Shown here: positions 57,074 to 64,000 of the stretch, piece after piece
How the letters are laid out: every line of letters starts with the position of its first letter
Numbering within the stretch: the stretch's first letter is position 1
From: Sulfitobacter sp. THAF37
GTDB taxonomy: Bacteria; Pseudomonadota; Alphaproteobacteria; Rhodobacterales; Rhodobacteraceae
Assembly: GCF_009363555.1 (NCBI RefSeq)
Contig: NZ_CP045372.1
Location: 1,054,001 to 1,118,000, forward strand
Direction: 5' to 3'
DNA: 64,000 bases
Notes under the pieces: model-generated
Database searches by the model: none
The model's input: the letters and a program-made list of their open reading frames with translations, nothing else
What the model was told of the DNA's origin: nothing
Position numbers and translations under genes: made by a program

Positions 57074-57625
57074 ATGACTGAAACCGATCACGATCTCGGC
57101 CCCGACCGGACGCTGCTTCTTGTCGACGATGATGAGCCGTTTCTGCGCCGTCTGGCCAAGGCCATGGAAAAGCGTGGTTTCGAGGTCGAGACGGCGGACA
57201 GCGTGGCAGGGGGCAAAGCAATCGTCACCGCAAGGCCGCCGGCCTATGCGGTCATCGACCTTCGGCTGGAGGACGGCAACGGGCTTGACGTGGTCGAGGC
57301 GCTGCGGGAGCGTCGTGAGGACGCGCGCGTCGTCGTGCTGACGGGATACGGTGCCATCGCCACCGCCGTCGCTGCGGTCAAGATCGGCGCCACGGACTAT
57401 CTGTCGAAACCTGCCGATGCGAACGACATCACCCATGCCCTGCTGGCAACGGGCGACCACATGCCGCCACCCCCGGAAAACCCGATGAGCGCGGATCGCG
57501 TGCGGTGGGAACACATCCAGAGGGTTTATGAGCTGTGCGACCGCAACGTGTCTGAAACGGCGCGGCGGCTGAACATGCACCGGCGCACCTTGCAGCGTAT
57601 TCTCGCAAAACGGTCACCGCGCTGA
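57074..57625 (+). CDS. regA: Response regulator RegA/PrrA
   Basis: A 183-residue response regulator. The receiver has TLLLVDDDEPFLRRLAKAME, the phosphorylated aspartate 62 in AVIDLRLEDGNGLDVV, and LTGYGAIATAVAAVKIGATDYLSKPAD. After a proline-rich linker (PPPPENPMS) a Fis-type helix-turn-helix, NVSETARRLNMHRRTLQRIL, closes the protein. RegA controls photosynthesis, respiration, and carbon and nitrogen fixation genes by redox. hvrA, which follows regA in R. capsulatus, is not here. Confidence 0.97.
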   Translation: MTETDHDLGPDRTLLLVDDDEPFLRRLAKAMEKRGFEVETADSVAGGKAIVTARPPAYAVIDLRLEDGNGLDVVEALRERREDARVVVLTGYGAIATAVAAVKIGATDYLSKPADANDITHALLATGDHMPPPPENPMSADRVRWEHIQRVYELCDRNVSETARRLNMHRRTLQRILAKRSPR

Positions 57626-57671
57626 AAACCGGCCTGTGACCTCGCTGTTCCGACGGATGCGCCCTTGCTGG

Positions 57672-58157
57672 TCAAAGGTCGTAGCGTTTGAGTTTCTTGT
57701 CGACGACCTGTCCGTCCGACATTCGGTGGCCTTCTATGACGCCGTAATCCTGAAACCCACGGCTTTGATAGTAGATCAGCCCGCCTTCGTTGTCCGCACG
57801 GATATTGGCGTTGATCCAGAGATAGCCCAAGGCCCTGGCCGCTGTGCGGGTCGCCTCGAACAGGGCAGACCCTATTCCCAGACCGGTCTGGCCGATCTGG
57901 ACGAAGGTTGCGATGTTGGCGGCTTCCGGCGGCAATGACGCATCGGGCTCGATCCATTGAAAGCCGACGATCCGCTCATCCGCGTCGACAGCGACGTGCC
58001 ATGCGCTGCGCGGCGGATCGAAAGCGATCCATTCCGCGATGTCCTGTGCTGTCACCGGGCGGGCCAGCGCCGTTGTCCCACCGGCGGCGATGATCTGGTT
58101 CAGCAGCCGCGCCATATCGGCGGTATCCAGTGTGAGCGGCGGGCGCACCCTGATCAT
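57672..58157 (-). CDS. GNAT family N-acetyltransferase
   Basis: A 161-residue GNAT protein. The acetyl-CoA-binding motif A is FVQIGQTGLGIGSALFEATRTAARALG, followed by WINANIRADNEGGLIYYQSRGFQDYGV (motif B). It probably acetylates a small molecule or peptide amine; the substrate is unknown. Its start overlaps the stop of the HD-domain gene by four bases, so the two are cotranscribed. It is convergent with regA. Confidence 0.87.
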   Translation of the reverse strand: MIRVRPPLTLDTADMARLLNQIIAAGGTTALARPVTAQDIAEWIAFDPPRSAWHVAVDADERIVGFQWIEPDASLPPEAANIATFVQIGQTGLGIGSALFEATRTAARALGYLWINANIRADNEGGLIYYQSRGFQDYGVIEGHRMSDGQVVDKKLKRYDL

Positions 58158-58750
58158 GACATCTGCTCCAGCAAGGCGGCATGGCGCGCCGTGAAGGCAA
58201 CCCGGGTTTCGACGGCACTGCGCAGGACGATATCCAGCCCTTCGACGACGGACGGGTCGGGCTGGCCAAAGAACTTTTTCGCCTCAGCAGCCGAGAACCC
58301 GGCGATCTGCGTCGCCTCCATATAGGCGCTGATCTTGTCCGCCTTCTTGATCTGTTTCTTGACCGTGGCGGGCAGGGCCGCCGGCAGCCCGAACCGGATG
58401 CGGATGGCAGCGGTCAACCGTTCGTCCAGCGCGCCGTAACCCGGACCGACTGCTGCTTTGACCGGCGATATCATGTCGCCGATCACATATTCAGGCGCAT
58501 CGTGAAGCAATGCGGCCAATCGCCATTTTGCCGGAGCCTGCGGATTGATCCTGCCGAACAATGTTTCGACCAGCAAGGAATGCTCTGCCACGGAATAGGC
58601 GTGATCACCCTGCGTCTGGCCGTTCCACCGGGCCACAAAAGCCAGTCCGTGAGCGATATCCTCAATCTCGACGTCCATCGGGGTCGGATCCAACAGATCG
58701 AGCCTGCGTCCGGAAAGCATGCGCTGCCATGCGCGGGGCTGTTGTGCCAT
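58154..58750 (-). CDS. HD domain phosphohydrolase, YfbR-like
   Basis: The start at 58750 (MAQQPRAWQRMLSGRRLDLL) gives 198 residues; an ATG at 58765 is possible, while the longest frame runs into the divergent gene. The metal motif is YSVAEHSLLVE, then LAALLHDAPEYVIGDMISPVK (H...HD...D). The layout resembles the YfbR 5'-deoxynucleotidase group of HD hydrolases. It is coupled with a GNAT gene downstream and divergent from a small secreted protein. Confidence 0.82.
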   Translation of the reverse strand: MAQQPRAWQRMLSGRRLDLLDPTPMDVEIEDIAHGLAFVARWNGQTQGDHAYSVAEHSLLVETLFGRINPQAPAKWRLAALLHDAPEYVIGDMISPVKAAVGPGYGALDERLTAAIRIRFGLPAALPATVKKQIKKADKISAYMEATQIAGFSAAEAKKFFGQPDPSVVEGLDIVLRSAVETRVAFTARHAALLEQMS

Positions 58751-58826
58751 TGGGCCGGTCTCCATCCATCTGACAGTGTTGGAACTTTCTGTTCGCCGGA
58801 CGGTTCTATCCGCGAAGGAGACGATC

Positions 58827-59144
58827 ATGAAACCCATTATTTCGACGCTTTTCATGGCAGCTGCTCTTGGGCTTGCCGCACAATCAGCAAGCGCGCAGAG
58901 CGAGGGCACTCAGGACGTTTGCATGCCCGCGGCCGAGATGAAGGCTTCGCTGGTCGACTGGTACGGTGAGCGGCCGGTGGCCGAACCTTCGCAGGACGGG
59001 GAACAGATGTGGGCCTCGGACCGGTCCGGGACATGGACGATGGTCAAGCTTCTGGCGGACGGCAATGCCTGTGTGATTGCCCAGGGAGAAAACTGGATGG
59101 CCGGAGTCGAAGCCCCCGAACAGCTGGCTTTGCTGGACGATTGA
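58827..59144 (+). CDS. Small secreted protein of unknown function
   Basis: A 105-residue protein from the ATG at 58827, with AAGGAG upstream. Residues 1-22 are a signal peptide (MKPIISTLFMAAALGLAA ending SASAQ). The mature part has two cysteines (QDVCMPA and NACVIA) that could pair, and a W-rich middle (QMWASDRSGTWTMVKLLADG). I do not recognise a named family, although such small periplasmic proteins are common in Rhodobacterales. It lies 77 bp before ahcY. Confidence 0.72.
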   Translation: MKPIISTLFMAAALGLAAQSASAQSEGTQDVCMPAAEMKASLVDWYGERPVAEPSQDGEQMWASDRSGTWTMVKLLADGNACVIAQGENWMAGVEAPEQLALLDD

Positions 59145-59193
59145 GCACTGCCACCGAAGCGTGTTGAGAAGCCCATGAAATGATGCTACTCGC

Positions 59194-59215
59194 CCTCTAA
59201 ACAAGGTTTTAGAGG
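59194..59215 (+). promoter_or_regulatory. Hairpin covering the ahcY Shine-Dalgarno
   Basis: CCTCTAAA (59194-59201) pairs with TTTAGAGG (59208-59215) in an 8-bp stem with a six-base loop. The AGAGG of the second arm is the ribosome-binding site, six bases before the ATG at 59222, so the hairpin would mask it. I could not match it to a known SAH or SAM/SAH riboswitch. Confidence 0.55.
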
Positions 59216-59221
59216 TGTTTC

Positions 59222-60610
59222 ATGGCCAAAGACTATATCGTTAAGGACATAAATCTTGCGGCCTATGGCCGCAAGGAACTGGATATCGCGGAAACAGAAA
59301 TGCCGGGCCTGATGGCCTGCCGCGAAGAATATGGTGAAAGCAAGCCGCTGAGCGGCGCGCGCATCGTCGGCTCGCTGCACATGACGATCCAGACCGCTGT
59401 TCTGATTGAAACGCTTGTGGCGCTGGGTGCGGATGTGCGCTGGGCGTCCTGCAACATCTTCTCCACTCAGGACCATGCTGCCGCAGCAATTGCCGAAGGC
59501 GGAACGCCGGTTTTCGCGATCAAGGGCCAGAGCCTCGAAGAGCATTGGGATTACCTCGACAAATCGTTCCTGTTCGATGACGGCCCGAACATGATCCTGG
59601 ACGATGGTGGCGATGCGACGCTGTATGTTCTGCTGGGCGCGCGCGCCGAGGCGGGCGAGGACGTGATCCCGGTGCCGCAGTCCGAAGAAGAGGAAGTGAT
59701 CAAGAAGCAGATCGCCAAGCGGATGAAGGAAAGCCCCGGCTGGTTCACCAAAGTGCGTGACCAGATCAAAGGCGTTTCCGAAGAGACCACGACAGGTGTT
59801 CATCGCCTTTATGATCTGCACAAGAAGGGTCAGCTGCCGTTCCCCGCGATCAACGTGAACGACAGTGTGACCAAATCGAAGTTCGACAACAAGTACGGCT
59901 GCAAGGAATCGCTGGTCGACGGCATCCGCCGCGCAACGGACACCATGATGGCGGGCAAGGTTGCCGTGGTCATGGGCTACGGCGATGTTGGCAAGGGGTC
60001 CGCCGCGTCGCTGGCGGGTGCCGGTGCCCGCGTGAAGGTGACTGAAGTCGATCCGATCTGTGCGCTGCAGGCCGCGATGGACGGTTTCGAAGTCACCACG
60101 CTGGAAGATGTGGTCGCCACCGCTGACATCTTTATCACCACCACCGGCAACAAGGATGTGATCCGCATCGAGCACATGCGCGAGATGAAGGACATGGCCA
60201 TCGTCGGCAACATCGGCCACTTCGACAACGAGATCCAGGTCGCTGCCCTGAAGAACCACAAGTGGACCAACATCAAGGAACAGGTGGACATGATCGAGAT
60301 GCCGAATGGCAATCGTCTGATCCTGCTGTCCGAAGGCCGTCTGCTCAACCTCGGCAACGCGACGGGCCATCCGTCCTTTGTGATGTCAGCATCCTTTACG
60401 AACCAGGTTCTGGCGCAGATTGAACTCTGGACCAAGGGCGACGAATACAAGCCCGGCGTTTATATCCTGCCCAAGCATCTGGACGAGAAGGTTGCGCGTC
60501 TGCACCTTGATCGGATCGGGGTCAAACTGAGCAAGCTGAGCCCCGATCAGGCCGCTTATATCGGCGTGACACCTGAGGGTCCGTTCAAGCCGGAACACTA
60601 CCGGTACTAA
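59222..60610 (+). CDS. ahcY: Adenosylhomocysteinase
   Basis: A 462-residue Ahc[75 protein letters not shown] and [23 protein letters not shown] (NAD-binding) are all conserved, and the protein ends KPEHYRY. It splits S-adenosylhomocysteine into adenosine and homocysteine, keeping methylation running. In R. capsulatus ahcY also lies close to the reg cluster. It ends before a strong terminator. Confidence 0.97.
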   Translation: MAKDYIVKDINLAAYGRKELDIAETEMPGLMACREEYGESKPLSGARIVGSLHMTIQTAVLIETLVALGADVRWASCNIFSTQDHAAAAIAEGGTPVFAIKGQSLEEHWDYLDKSFLFDDGPNMILDDGGDATLYVLLGARAEAGEDVIPVPQSEEEEVIKKQIAKRMKESPGWFTKVRDQIKGVSEETTTGVHRLYDLHKKGQLPFPAINVNDSVTKSKFDNKYGCKESLVDGIRRATDTMMAGKVAVVMGYGDVGKGSAASLAGAGARVKVTEVDPICALQAAMDGFEVTTLEDVVATADIFITTTGNKDVIRIEHMREMKDMAIVGNIGHFDNEIQVAALKNHKWTNIKEQVDMIEMPNGNRLILLSEGRLLNLGNATGHPSFVMSASFTNQVLAQIELWTKGDEYKPGVYILPKHLDEKVARLHLDRIGVKLSKLSPDQAAYIGVTPEGPFKPEHYRY

Positions 60611-60635
60611 GCTCCACCACCTTTACGCGACAGAC

Positions 60636-60671
60636 AGCGCCGCCCCGCACACAGCAGGGCGGCGCTTTCTT
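60636..60671 (+). terminator. Rho-independent terminator after ahcY
   Basis: AGCGCCGCCC (60636-60645) pairs perfectly with GGGCGGCGCT (60657-60666), 10 bp, followed by TTCTT. A classic intrinsic terminator 25 bases after the ahcY stop. Confidence 0.85.
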
Positions 60672-60765
60672 GCTGGTTTGTCGTTACATTATTTTGGCAT
60701 GGAACCATGCTTTCGCGGCAACGGTTTTGTCTTCAAATCAGACCTGCAACTTAAAGGAGACAGCC

Positions 60766-61470
60766 ATGAAGCTTGTCACGCTGAGAACTACCGTCGCTGC
60801 AATTGCGATTACCTCCGCCGCTTCCGCATGGGCACAGTCGGACTTGAATGCCGACGCAAACGCAGACGCATCGGCCGATGTGGAAACGTCGACCACCGTG
60901 GACAACGCACTGGAAAACAGCGGTGACGCCATTGAGAGCACCGCTGACGCACTGGGCGATGCTATTGAGGACACGAGCCAGGCCATCGCGGATGGTGCCG
61001 AAGATGCCTATGAGGCAACGGAAGACACCGCAGAGGCGGCTACCGAAGACACGAATGCCGAAGCAGATGCGAATGTGACCGCCGAGACCGACACAGAGGT
61101 GACTGAAACAGACAGCACTGCCACGGCGGACGCGCAGTCCGAGCAGGTCGCGCCCGATGCCGAAATGGTCGACGGCTTTTCCGGCATGACCGTTGCCGAT
61201 ATCGTCGGCCAATCGGTTGTCGAAGCCAATGGTCGCACCGTCGGCGACGTGGACCATGTGATCAGGAATGGTGATGAGATCGCCGTCGTCATCGGCATGG
61301 GCGGTTTCCTCGGGATCGGACAGCATGATGTGGCTGTCCCGCTCAGCCAAGTGACGCAGGGTGCCGACGGCACACTTCAGCTGTCCGACACCACGGAAGA
61401 GGAACTGAACCTGATGCCGGAAGTGGACCTGGACGCCGCGACCGAACTTTCTGCAGATCAGTCGATCTGA
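60766..61470 (+). CDS. Secreted PRC-barrel domain protein with acidic repeat-like region
   Basis: The start at 60766 has AAAGGAGA upstream and gives 234 residues. A signal peptide ends ASAWAQ. Residues 25-125 are low complexity, made almost only of Ala, Asp, Glu, Thr and Ser, without cysteine. Residues about 140-225 form a PRC-barrel (GMTVADIVGQSVVEANGRTVGDVDHVI, then VVIGMGGFLGIGQHDVAVPLSQV). Exported PRC-barrel proteins are common in Rhodobacterales, with roles in surface or stress adaptation not firmly known. It sits alone between two terminators. Confidence 0.82.
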   Translation: MKLVTLRTTVAAIAITSAASAWAQSDLNADANADASADVETSTTVDNALENSGDAIESTADALGDAIEDTSQAIADGAEDAYEATEDTAEAATEDTNAEADANVTAETDTEVTETDSTATADAQSEQVAPDAEMVDGFSGMTVADIVGQSVVEANGRTVGDVDHVIRNGDEIAVVIGMGGFLGIGQHDVAVPLSQVTQGADGTLQLSDTTEEELNLMPEVDLDAATELSADQSI

Positions 61471-61499
61471 ACCGCAGAACAGAGCTGAAGCCTACGGAA

Positions 61500-61530
61500 A
61501 AGGAGGGTGCCGCAGGGCGCCCTCCTTGTT
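61500..61530 (+). terminator. Rho-independent terminator after the PRC-barrel gene
   Basis: AAGGAGGG (61500-61507) pairs with CCCTCCTT (61520-61527), with inner GCC/GGC pairing, followed by GTT. It lies 30 bases after the stop. Confidence 0.75.
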
Positions 61531-61639
61531 GCGTCGGGAACAGGGACGAAATTTTCACTTTGTCGGGTCCGGATATGCCGGTACGGTCGCCTTGGGTCGG
61601 TTACGACCGGAATTGAAGTCCAAGGTGGGAGAGATACGA

Positions 61640-61981
61640 ATGGGAAAACGTGACGAATGGATCGCCAAATACGCGGATGATCTGAAGAACAAATGCGGCA
61701 TGACACCTGACATGGATCTGCTCACGAAGGTGACGATCGGTTGCGGTCCGTCCATCTATGACGCGGACGCCCAGACTGTCGCCAGCAGCCAAGAAAGCGA
61801 GCTGGAGCTGGTGAAGAAGAACTTTCTCATGAAGAAGCTCGGCCTGCCGGATGGACCGAACCTGATGGAAGCCATTCATTCGGTTGTCGAAACCTATGGC
61901 AAATCCGAGCGGAACAAATACCGCGCCGTGATCTACTACATGCTGACCAAGCATTTCGGGAAAGAAGCGGTTTACGGCTGA
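61640..61981 (+). CDS. DUF2853 family small protein
   Basis: A 113-residue soluble protein from the ATG at 61640, with GGGAGAG upstream. MGKRDEWIAKYADDLKNKCG, TPDMDLLTKVTIGCGPSIY and NKYRAVIYYMLTKHFGKEAVYG are conserved in a family I know as DUF2853, of unknown function. It is highly charged and probably helical. It stands alone with a terminator behind it. Confidence 0.78.
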   Translation: MGKRDEWIAKYADDLKNKCGMTPDMDLLTKVTIGCGPSIYDADAQTVASSQESELELVKKNFLMKKLGLPDGPNLMEAIHSVVETYGKSERNKYRAVIYYMLTKHFGKEAVYG

Positions 61982-62006
61982 TTAGTGCCGATACAACAGA
62001 GACTTG

Positions 62007-62039
62007 ACGCCCGCTTGGTTAAGCGGACGTTTCGTTTTT
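62007..62039 (+). terminator. Rho-independent terminator after the DUF2853 gene
   Basis: CCGCTT (62011-62016) pairs with AAGCGG (62021-62026) around a GGTT loop; ACG/CGT extends the stem after one mismatch; TTCGTTTTT follows. Confidence 0.82.
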
Positions 62040-62164
62040 GCGCCGGATTGCGCGGTTGATTTTGTTGATCTGATCCATGTTTCAGGGTAGCTTCCAATCA
62101 TCGGCCAGGACGGCCAGAACAGATTTCCATACGTGTGCCGGGGTAAGGGAGCGCACGGGGTGAG
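62040..62164 (+). ncRNA. Candidate small RNA region between two terminators
   Basis: This stretch has no credible gene, starts just after the DUF2853 terminator and runs into a second strong terminator (62165-62197). A TTGATC near 62065 with a TAGCTT about 18 bases later might be promoter elements. A transcript of about 100 bases would result. It does not match 6S, SRP or tmRNA that I can recognise. The call rests only on the orphan terminator. Confidence 0.35.
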
Positions 62165-62197
62165 AAGGGTTCTGGCTTTCGTGTCGGAACCCTTTTT
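62165..62197 (+). terminator. Strong orphan Rho-independent terminator
   Basis: AAGGGTTC (62165-62172) pairs with GAACCCTT (62187-62194), followed directly by a T-run (CTTTTT). It is on the plus strand with no plus-strand gene directly before it. Confidence 0.82.
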
Positions 62198-62214
62198 CTG
62201 TTTTGCACGCCGCC

Positions 62215-62610
62215 TCAGAACAGCGTCAGCACCAGCCCGATCACTGCACAGCCCAGCGTCGCATAGCCCCCGTCTATCAGCGTGAGCCGAAGAGGCCGCC
62301 CGGCATAGGCGTTATTGATCATGATCCAGGGGCTGATGAAGAACAGCCCGACACCAAGGCCGGACACCAGCCCTTCGCCGGGCAGGTGGATCCCGGACAG
62401 GGCAAAGATGTGCCGCATCATGCCCGCTACAAGCAGCATTGCGACAGCGGAAAGCACGAAAGGCAGGGCCGAGCCGTTGCCCTCGGGCTTGCCATCGGGC
62501 CCAACCTTGATGCCTGCTGCCGCCATCCACGGTTTCGCCAACAACATGTACCAGACCGCGCCAACGGCAAAACCTGCAGCGGCAGCGGCGATCACAGCCA
62601 GATAACCCAT
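62215..62610 (-). CDS. DUF1761 family membrane protein
   Basis: The start at 62610 has GGAGGG upstream and gives 131 residues. Four membrane helices are visible: residues 2-22 (YLAVIAAAAAGFAVGAVWYML), 50-72, 82-103 and 108-130. The pattern AVWYMLLAKPWMAA followed by NNAYAGRPLRLTLIDGGYATLG fits the DUF1761 family. Function is unknown. It is a single gene with its own promoter region, 37 bp behind the EVE gene. Confidence 0.8.
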   Translation of the reverse strand: MGYLAVIAAAAAGFAVGAVWYMLLAKPWMAAAGIKVGPDGKPEGNGSALPFVLSAVAMLLVAGMMRHIFALSGIHLPGEGLVSGLGVGLFFISPWIMINNAYAGRPLRLTLIDGGYATLGCAVIGLVLTLF

Positions 62611-62647
62611 TGAACCCTCCTCTTGCCTGCGGTGCTCGCCGTTGTCT

Positions 62648-63066
<419 letters not shown>

Positions 63067-63067
<1 letters not shown>

Positions 63068-63339
63068 CAGCCGATGACCCTGTTCCAGTGGGTCAGGCTC
63101 ACGTCCGCGAAAAGCCCGGCCTTGGCATAGGGATCGTTGGCGGCCCAGGCCTCTGCTGCGGCCATGTCCGGCACATCGAGCACGATCAACGACCCGATCA
63201 TTGCCTCATCTTCGTTCAGCAAAGGACCGGCCTGTGCGACCATGTCGGTGGATTTGAGGTATTCCAGGTGTGCCGGCCGGTTTTCGGCGCGAATATCCTG
63301 CGCTCCCGGCTTGTCTTTGGCGATGAGAACAACAAACAT
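63067..63339 (-). CDS. YciI family protein
   Basis: A 90-residue YciI-like protein of dimeric ferredoxin-like fold. FVVLIAKDKPGAQDIRAENRPAHLEYLKS holds the conserved histidine, and DPYAKAGLFADVSLTHWNRV closes the domain. A histidine-aspartate pair has been proposed as an active site, but its reaction is not known. It lies one base after gpsA. Confidence 0.9.
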
Positions 63340-63340
63340 T

Positions 63341-64000
63341 CTATTCTTCCTTCAGTGATCGCGCCAGGAGGGACGCCATGGCGCTTGATACATCTTGCCT
63401 GTTCTCGATCAGACCGGCAACAACAGCCGTGATCGGTAGATCCAGACCGGCCTTCAGCGCGAGACGATGCACAGCCTTGGCGGTCGCGGCCCCTTCAACG
63501 GTCACGGCCCGGTCGAACGTGCCGCCCTCGCCGATGGATTGTCCCAAGCGGTAGTTCCGCGATTGGGGCGAGGTACAGGTCAGCACAAGATCGCCGAACC
63601 CGGACAGACCGGAGAGCGTTTCAGGCCGCGCGTCGAGATGTCGGGCGAGACGCTTCAGTTCGGCGAACCCGCGGGTCAGCAACGCAGCCCGCGCGCTTTC
63701 GCCCAGTCCGGCGCCCATCGCGGCACCGCAGGCAATGGCGATGACGTTCTTCAGGGCCCCGCCCAGTTCCGCCCCGATGGTATCGGTCGTGCGGTAAAGC
63801 CGCAGATTGTCCGTTGTCAGAGCCTGTTGAAGCGCCTTTGCCGCGTCTTCATCTGCGCAGCCAAGGGTCAAGGCGGTGGGCAGACCCCTGGCAATATCAG
63901 CGGCAAAGCTGGGACCGGTCAGAATGGCCGCGGTGGCATCGGGAACTTCCGCCGCGATTATCGACACCGGGCCCAGGCCGCTGCCGATCTCCATCCCCTT
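63341..64000 (-). CDS. gpsA: Glycerol-3-phosphate dehydrogenase [NAD(P)+], 5' truncated by window edge
   Basis: The frame enters from the right edge with [11 protein letters not shown], so the N-terminal Rossmann domain is outside the window; 220 residues are visible. [59 protein letters not shown] (with the catalytic lysine) and [26 protein letters not shown] are diagnostic. GpsA makes sn-glycerol-3-phosphate for phospholipids. Confidence 0.95.
   Translation of the reverse strand, partial: KGMEIGSGLGPVSIIAAEVPDATAAILTGPSFAADIARGLPTALTLGCADEDAAKALQQALTTDNLRLYRTTDTIGAELGGALKNVIAIACGAAMGAGLGESARAALLTRGFAELKRLARHLDARPETLSGLSGFGDLVLTCTSPQSRNYRLGQSIGEGGTFDRAVTVEGAATAKAVHRLALKAGLDLPITAVVAGLIENRQDVSSAMASLLARSLKEE

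Noticed and set aside
59145..59221. Known SAM/SAH or SAH riboswitch upstream of ahcY
   Set aside because: The leader is short and lacks the sequence pattern I know for either class; only a simple hairpin over the Shine-Dalgarno is visible.
59186..60370. Minus-strand frame of 394 codons opposite ahcY
   Set aside because: Shadow of a strongly conserved gene; no recognisable domain.

Overview
The window is a 64 kb piece of ordinary chromosome from an alphaproteobacterium, most likely a marine member of the Rhodobacterales (Roseobacter group). The GC-rich codon use, the order rho-mnmE-mnmG-rsmG-parA-parB beside maf-aroE-coaE-dnaQ-secB, a TimA/Tim44-like gene, a regB/senC-regA locus beside a kinase-less DivL-like PAS protein, and a protocatechuate (pca) cluster under PcaQ all point there. 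I saw no rRNA, tRNA, CRISPR array, insertion sequence or prophage gene.

Layout. Bases 1-6438 hold a rightward catabolic operon: a partial cyclase-family hydrolase, an FAD oxidoreductase, a MarR regulator and a two-subunit indolepyruvate ferredoxin oxidoreductase (iorA, iorB). Bases 6.5-9.6 kb carry a small coiled-coil protein, an aminotransferase divergent from an AHL-lactonase-like hydrolase, and an SDR. Bases 9.8-13.4 kb are pcaCHG plus a BKACE (DUF849) gene, divergent from pcaQ. Then come secreted msrA, a PfkB sugar kinase overlapping maeB, a GT61/TPR protein, mutS, hrcA-grpE, and rph-rdgB-hemW.

The core of the window is a replication-origin neighbourhood. parB, parA, rsmG, mnmG, mnmE, rho and hemJ run leftward; maf, aroE, coaE and dnaQ run rightward. 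The 404-bp gap between hemJ and maf (33495-33898) has an AT-rich stretch and several DnaA-box-like 9-mers and is proposed as oriC. Two perfect 16-bp parS sites lie inside the first codons of rsmG and at the start codon of mnmG.

To the right are secB, fxsA, timA, mltA, an Smr-domain gene, an MFS transporter, hslUV, a capsule-type protein, trxA, addAB, the MurU/AmgK-type recycling pair, tsaE, the DivL-like protein, the redox two-component system regB/senC-regA, ahcY, several small proteins, and the 3' part of gpsA at the right edge.

Starts were moved from the longest open frame wherever a Shine-Dalgarno, an overlap or family length favoured a shorter protein; these choices are stated. Functions come from motif recognition and gene context only; no database search was possible.
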